Source: an uncultured Porphyromonadaceae bacterium
Lineage (GTDB): Bacteria > Bacteroidota > Bacteroidia > Bacteroidales > Muribaculaceae
Assembly: GCA_937921035.1 (NCBI GenBank)
Contig: CALEUL010000051.1
Coordinates: 6,945-70,944 of the forward strand
Direction of reading: 5' to 3'
DNA: 64,000 nt
Part shown: one piece after another, positions 60,620 through 64,000 of the stretch
How positions within the stretch are numbered: the first letter of the stretch is position 1
Layout: each line of letters opens with the position of its first letter
Made by a program: the position numbers and the translations under genes
Notes under the pieces: model-generated
The model's input: only the letters and a program-made list of their open reading frames with translations
Database searches by the model: none
Told to the model about the DNA's origin: nothing

Positions 60620-61546
60620 ATGGCCCGCGATCTTTTCAACAAATATATATGGCTGGTGGATACCATCCGCAGCTACGGACGCATCTCGCGGGCGGAACTC
60701 GACCGCCTGTGGCGGCTCTCGCAGTTTTCCGAAGGCGAGGGCCTGCCACGGCGCACATTCCACAACTATCGTCAGGCAGCAGAGGAGCTGTTCAATATCG
60801 AAATCAAATGCGACCCGTCCACGTATGAATACTACATAGAGGATACCACCGGCGGCGAGCAGGTAACCGACTGGCTTCTGAACACCGCCGTTACCCACGA
60901 AGTTCTTAGCAAGAGCACCGACGTGGCCGACCGTATTTCTGTGGAGGATGTACCATCGGCGCGCGAATACCTTGCGCCCGCCGTCGACGCGCTACGCGAC
61001 AACAGACGTGTGAAATTCGACTATCAGGCCTACTACCGCTCGCAACCAACACGCGACATAGTATTCGAGCCATATTTCCTCAAACTATTCCGGCAGCGGT
61101 GGTATATGGTGGGCCTGAACGTGGAACAGAAGAAAATCAAGACCTACGCACTCGACCGCATTGTACGCATGAACCTGCAGACCGATACATTCAAGCCCGA
61201 CCCGACGGTAAACGCCTCGGAATATTTCCGCTACGCCTTCGGTATAGTGGTGGGCCAGGGCACCGTGCGCACAGTGTCGCTCAAGGTGGACCCGCGCCAG
61301 GCCAAATACTTCCGCGCGCTGCCTCTGCATGCCTCGCAAGAAGAATATGTACACGACCGCTACTCCATTTTCAAATACAAACTGCGGTTGAGCGACGATT
61401 TTGTGGAGCAGCTGCTGTCGTACGGCGCCCGCGTGGAGGTGATGGAGCCGCGAGAATTGCGCATTCGGATAGTACGCGAACTGGAAAGCGCCCTGAATAA
61501 TTACAACACCACCGCCGAAAGCTCCCCAAAGGCAGCCAAAGTGTGA
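60620..61546 (+). CDS. WYL-domain protein, probable transcriptional regulator
   Basis: 308 aa. The N-terminal about 75 residues look like a winged-helix segment (FNKYIWLVDTIRSYGRISRA, LPRRTFHNYRQAAEELFNIE). A WYL domain follows from about residue 120 with YFLKLFRQRWYMVGLN, then a C-terminal extension domain (FVEQLLSYGARVEVMEPREL). WYL domains sense nucleic-acid or nucleotide ligands. It starts 6 bp after the symporter gene, so it is in the operon and may regulate it. Confidence 0.85.
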   Translation: MARDLFNKYIWLVDTIRSYGRISRAELDRLWRLSQFSEGEGLPRRTFHNYRQAAEELFNIEIKCDPSTYEYYIEDTTGGEQVTDWLLNTAVTHEVLSKSTDVADRISVEDVPSAREYLAPAVDALRDNRRVKFDYQAYYRSQPTRDIVFEPYFLKLFRQRWYMVGLNVEQKKIKTYALDRIVRMNLQTDTFKPDPTVNASEYFRYAFGIVVGQGTVRTVSLKVDPRQAKYFRALPLHASQEEYVHDRYSIFKYKLRLSDDFVEQLLSYGARVEVMEPRELRIRIVRELESALNNYNTTAESSPKAAKV

Positions 61547-61581
61547 AAAAACATTAAATAGACAATACGACCGCATATTGT

Positions 61582-61613
61582 TTTGGCAGAATTGAAAATA
61601 ATGTCTAAATTTG
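61582..61613 (+). promoter_or_regulatory. Promoter of the tRNA-Glu-rpsT unit
   Basis: TTTG (61582-61585), 20 nt, TAAATTTG (61606-61613), 18 bp before the first tRNA-Glu. Confidence 0.78.
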
Positions 61614-61631
61614 CAGTCGCAAAACACGCCG

Positions 61632-61703
61632 GGCCCATTCGTCTATCGGTTAGGACGCAAGATTTTCATTCTTGAAAGAGCGGTTCGATTCCGCTATGGG
61701 CTA
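61632..61703 (+). tRNA. tRNA-Glu (UUC), copy 1
   Basis: A 72 nt cloverleaf. The acceptor is GGCCCAT/ATGGGCT with a terminal G-U pair, the anticodon loop is TTTTCAT (anticodon TTC), and the discriminator is A. Identical to copy 2. Confidence 0.95.
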
Positions 61704-61741
61704 CAAATTTAAATAGATAATCTAAGAACTATCGCAAAAAA

Positions 61742-61999
61742 ATGGCAAATCACGATTCCTCCAAAAAGCGTATCCGCCAGACCGCCAGCCGCCGTCTGCG
61801 CAACCGCTACTATGCCAAAACTGCTCGTACAGCTGTTCGCGGTCTGCGCAAAATGACCGACAAGGCCGCTGCCGAAGCACGTTTCCGCGAGGTTAGCGCC
61901 ATGCTCGACCGTCTCGCAGCAAAGAAGACCATCTCCAAGAACAAAGCAGCTAACCTGAAGAGCAAACTGGCCAAATACGTGGCTAAGCTCACAGCTTAA
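61742..61999 (+). CDS. rpsT: 30S ribosomal protein S20
   Basis: 85 aa, very basic, all-helical. The N-terminus MANHDSSKKRIRQTASRRLR and the C-terminal half KTISKNKAANLKSKLAKYVA fit S20, which binds 16S rRNA at the base of the small subunit. It is sandwiched between two identical tRNA-Glu genes on the same strand, so the mRNA is probably released by tRNA processing on both sides. Confidence 0.95.
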   Translation: MANHDSSKKRIRQTASRRLRNRYYAKTARTAVRGLRKMTDKAAAEARFREVSAMLDRLAAKKTISKNKAANLKSKLAKYVAKLTA

Positions 62000-62039
62000 G
62001 GCATATACAATTTATCAGGTCTCGAAGGCCTGACATGAT

Positions 62040-62111
62040 GGCCCATTCGTCTATCGGTTAGGACGCAAGATTTTCATTCTTGAAAGAGCGGTTCGATTCC
62101 GCTATGGGCTA
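62040..62111 (+). tRNA. tRNA-Glu (UUC), copy 2
   Basis: Same sequence as 61632-61703. It follows rpsT by 40 bp and is followed by a terminator. Confidence 0.95.
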
Positions 62112-62114
62112 CAG

Positions 62115-62154
62115 AACGACAGCAGGTTTCGCTTTCGAATCCTGCTGTCGTTTT
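62115..62154 (+). terminator. Terminator of the tRNA-Glu-rpsT unit
   Basis: AACGACAGCAGG (62115-62126) pairs with CCTGCTGTCGTT (62141-62152), followed by TT. Confidence 0.85.
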
Positions 62155-62175
62155 ACATCAACATACATATCGTAA

Positions 62176-62424
62176 ATGGCAGACTTTTTCGAAATTGAAT
62201 ATCTTCAGAAAGACCACGAAAGCGGTAAGATATATACACGCCATATGTATCTGAATATTTATCATCTTTTGTATTGGGAATATATAAAAGACGATTATAC
62301 GTATGGCGAAGTGTTCCGCTACCGATTGTCAGATCATAATAATATTTATGTTTCCAAAAAGTTTCATGTCAAATTCAAGGAAGCCCTGACAGAATCCGGG
62401 CACAAAATAAAATATTTTTTATAG
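62176..62424 (+). CDS. Small hypothetical protein
   Basis: 82 aa, rich in aromatic residues (YLNIYHLLYWEYIKDDYTYG) and charged; no signal peptide or membrane helix. I do not recognise it. It is more AT-rich than the genes on either side and ends 7 bp before the HAD gene, so it is probably read together with it. The AT bias and lack of family suggest an acquired or fast-evolving gene. Confidence 0.6.
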   Translation: MADFFEIEYLQKDHESGKIYTRHMYLNIYHLLYWEYIKDDYTYGEVFRYRLSDHNNIYVSKKFHVKFKEALTESGHKIKYFL

Positions 62425-62431
62425 ATTTCGG

Positions 62432-63040
62432 ATGATAAAGAATCTTTTATTTGACTTAGGAGGCGTTATCGTCGACATCGAACGAAACAGATGTGTGCGC
62501 GCATTCGAAGAACTCGGCCTCGAAAATGCAGACTCCTATTTCGGCGAATACGCGCAGTCGGGTGTTTTCCTCGGAATAGAGGACGGCTCCATCAATGTGG
62601 ACGAATTTCACCGCGTCATGCGCGAGAAACTCCCCGCCGGCACAACGGACTATCAGATTGACACCGCTTTCCAGAAATTCATTATCGGCATACCCGAGAA
62701 GCGCCTTGAGCAACTGCGCAAGCTGCGCTGCAAAGGCTACGGCATATATCTGCTGAGCAACACCAACCCAATTATGTGGCGTGGCATCCTGGCATCGGAA
62801 TTCGGCAAGGAAGGTCTGCGCCGCGAGGACTACTTCGACGGCATGGTAACATCGTTCGAGGCACGCTCCTGCAAGCCCGACGCGGCTATATTCAACTACG
62901 CCGCCGAAAGCATGGGCATAAACCCCGCCGAAACGCTGTTCTTCGACGATTCCGAAGCAAACGTAGAGGCAGCCCGTGCCTTGGGATTCAACGCTGTGCA
63001 GGTTAAGCCAGGCACCGAATTCACCGATTATCTTCCCTGA
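62432..63040 (+). CDS. HAD-family phosphatase (YihX-like)
   Basis: 202 aa. Motif I is LLFDLGGVIVDI with the nucleophile Asp; Gly stands where many HAD enzymes have the second Asp, as in other FDLGGV members. Motif II is LLSNTN, Lys lies in SCKPDAAIF, and motif IV is FFDDSEANVEAA. YihX-type enzymes act on sugar phosphates such as glucose 1-phosphate, but the substrate here is unproven. It lies 7 bp upstream of ribF, so FMN-related dephosphorylation is an alternative. Confidence 0.85.
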   Translation: MIKNLLFDLGGVIVDIERNRCVRAFEELGLENADSYFGEYAQSGVFLGIEDGSINVDEFHRVMREKLPAGTTDYQIDTAFQKFIIGIPEKRLEQLRKLRCKGYGIYLLSNTNPIMWRGILASEFGKEGLRREDYFDGMVTSFEARSCKPDAAIFNYAAESMGINPAETLFFDDSEANVEAARALGFNAVQVKPGTEFTDYLP

Positions 63041-63047
63041 CGCCATC

Positions 63048-63923
63048 ATGTCCCGAGGGCAAAACCGACGCCATATCGCCGCCGTAGGAATGTTTGACGG
63101 CGTACATCGGGGACACGCATATCTGCTCGACAGCCTGCGCCGCGACGCCGACCGCCGCGACATGGAGCCACTTGTGCTCACATTCGCACGTCATCCCATG
63201 AGCATACTGCGTCCCGACACTGCTCCCGCCCTCCTTACAAGCACCGGACTTCGCACACAGCTGATACACAGTCTCGGCATAGCCGACGTGAAGGTTATGG
63301 ACTTCGGCAAAGGAGATTTCGCGCTCACGGCGGCACAGTTCATCGAAAAAATAAAAAGCCGCTACGGCGCCGACGCTCTGCTGATGGGCTTCAACAACCA
63401 TATAGGCAGCGACAGACGTACTTACGCCGACCTTATCGCTGACGGCTACGACATCACCGCAGCCACACCTTGCCCGGACATCGACGCAAGCAGCTCGCTA
63501 ATCCGCGAACAGATCCACAAAGCCGACTTCGGCAAAGCCGAGGCCATGCTCGGCCACCGTTTCACCGTACGCGGCACTGTGGTTCCTGGACGACGACTCG
63601 GTCGCACTATCGGCTTCCCGACTGCCAATATTCAGCCCGAGGACGCTTCGCAGCTCCTCCCGCCCGACGGCGTCTATGCCGTAGATGCCCACATTGACGG
63701 CGACACATACCGCGGCATGGCCAACATAGGCACGCGTCCCACAGTGGGCGGTCATCACCGCACATTCGAAGTACATATAATCGATTTCGCGGGCGACATC
63801 TACGGCACCTCACTCGATATCGACTTTATCAGCCGCTTGCGTCCCGAGCGACAGTTCCCGTCGCTCGAAGCCCTAACCGCCCAGCTCGCCCTCGACCGCA
63901 CCGCCGCCCTCTCCGCAGAATAA
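63048..63923 (+). CDS. ribF: Bifunctional riboflavin kinase/FAD synthetase
   Basis: 291 aa from ATG 63048; an earlier in-frame start would lie in the HAD gene. The N-terminal adenylyltransferase domain has GMFDGVHRGHAYLL (about residues 14-27) and SSSLIREQIH. The C-terminal kinase has GRTIGFPTANIQPED (about residues 185-199) and GMANIGTRPTVGG. It converts riboflavin to FMN and then FAD. Slightly shorter than the usual about 310 aa. 7 bp after the HAD gene. Confidence 0.93.
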   Translation: MSRGQNRRHIAAVGMFDGVHRGHAYLLDSLRRDADRRDMEPLVLTFARHPMSILRPDTAPALLTSTGLRTQLIHSLGIADVKVMDFGKGDFALTAAQFIEKIKSRYGADALLMGFNNHIGSDRRTYADLIADGYDITAATPCPDIDASSSLIREQIHKADFGKAEAMLGHRFTVRGTVVPGRRLGRTIGFPTANIQPEDASQLLPPDGVYAVDAHIDGDTYRGMANIGTRPTVGGHHRTFEVHIIDFAGDIYGTSLDIDFISRLRPERQFPSLEALTAQLALDRTAALSAE

Positions 63924-63952
63924 GCAAATACCAAGCGTTGCTAAGAAATCGA

Positions 63953-63996
63953 GTAGGAGGTAAACACTAATCGCAGGTGTTTATCTCCTGCTTTCG
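63953..63996 (+). terminator. Hairpin after ribF
   Basis: AGGAGGTAAACAC (63955-63967) pairs with GTGTTTATCTCCT (63977-63989) with one G-U pair. Only a weak T-rich tail follows before the window ends. Confidence 0.6.
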
Positions 63997-64000
63997 TGTT

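Overview
This 64 kb window comes from a Bacteroidales chromosome. The evidence is a SusC/SusD pair, a subtilase with a type IX secretion-type C-terminal tail, a fused SecDF, a type II NADH dehydrogenase, and many promoters of the Bacteroidetes form TTTG-N18-20-TAnnTTTG. The moderately high GC and overall content would fit Muribaculaceae, but that family-level placement is inference only.

Layout. (1) 1-12.4 kb, minus strand: the transcription/translation superoperon tRNA-Thr(UGU)-Tyr-Gly-Thr(GGU)-tuf-tRNA-Trp-secE-nusG-rplK-rplA-rplJ-rplL-rpoB-rpoC. rpoC runs off the left edge. (2) 12.5-20.1 kb: an outer-membrane barrel, an HsdR_N-like nuclease-fold protein divergent from holA, PBP1A divergent from tRNA-Leu, a small TSCPD protein and a secreted subtilase. 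(3) 20.2-21.1 kb: a gene-free cluster of modular palindromic repeats. (4) 21.1-27.6 kb: a SusC/SusD/lipoprotein nutrient-uptake locus. (5) 27.9-38.4 kb: acetyltransferase, NDH-2, gdhA, hexapeptide acyltransferase, Ca2+-type P-ATPase and secDF. (6) 38.4-47.9 kb: a tightly packed seven-gene minus-strand run (PatB-like lyase, aroA, a membrane-anchored Cys/His protein, a ZnuB-like permease, a large TPR protein, an outer-membrane barrel, glycerate kinase). (7) 47.9-48.9 kb: two tRNA-Asn genes, then a 588 bp element in which a decayed Y1 (RAYT/IS200-like) transposase lies between inverted copies of the same repeat architecture seen at 20-21 kb. (8) 48.9-54.8 kb: a RelA/SpoT homologue with an intact hydrolase but degenerate synthetase domain, a DUF3822 protein, a flippase and glycosyltransferase pair, and rsmD. 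(9) 54.8-57.7 kb: an AT-rich defence-like island, all on the minus strand, with two tandem MntA/HepT toxin-antitoxin pairs, a NYN ribonuclease-fold protein and a CHAT/caspase-like protein, ending at tRNA-Ala. (10) 57.8-64 kb: NamZ-like muramidase, sodium:solute symporter, WYL protein, tRNA-Glu-rpsT-tRNA-Glu, a small orphan gene, a HAD phosphatase and ribF.

Most genes are housekeeping. The parts most worth a second look are the repeat family together with its RAYT remnant, the chimeric duplication of the MntA antitoxin, the NYN plus CHAT-like cassette bounded by a short direct repeat next to tRNA-Ala, and the apparently hydrolase-only RSH enzyme. All calls come from reading the sequence; no database search was run.
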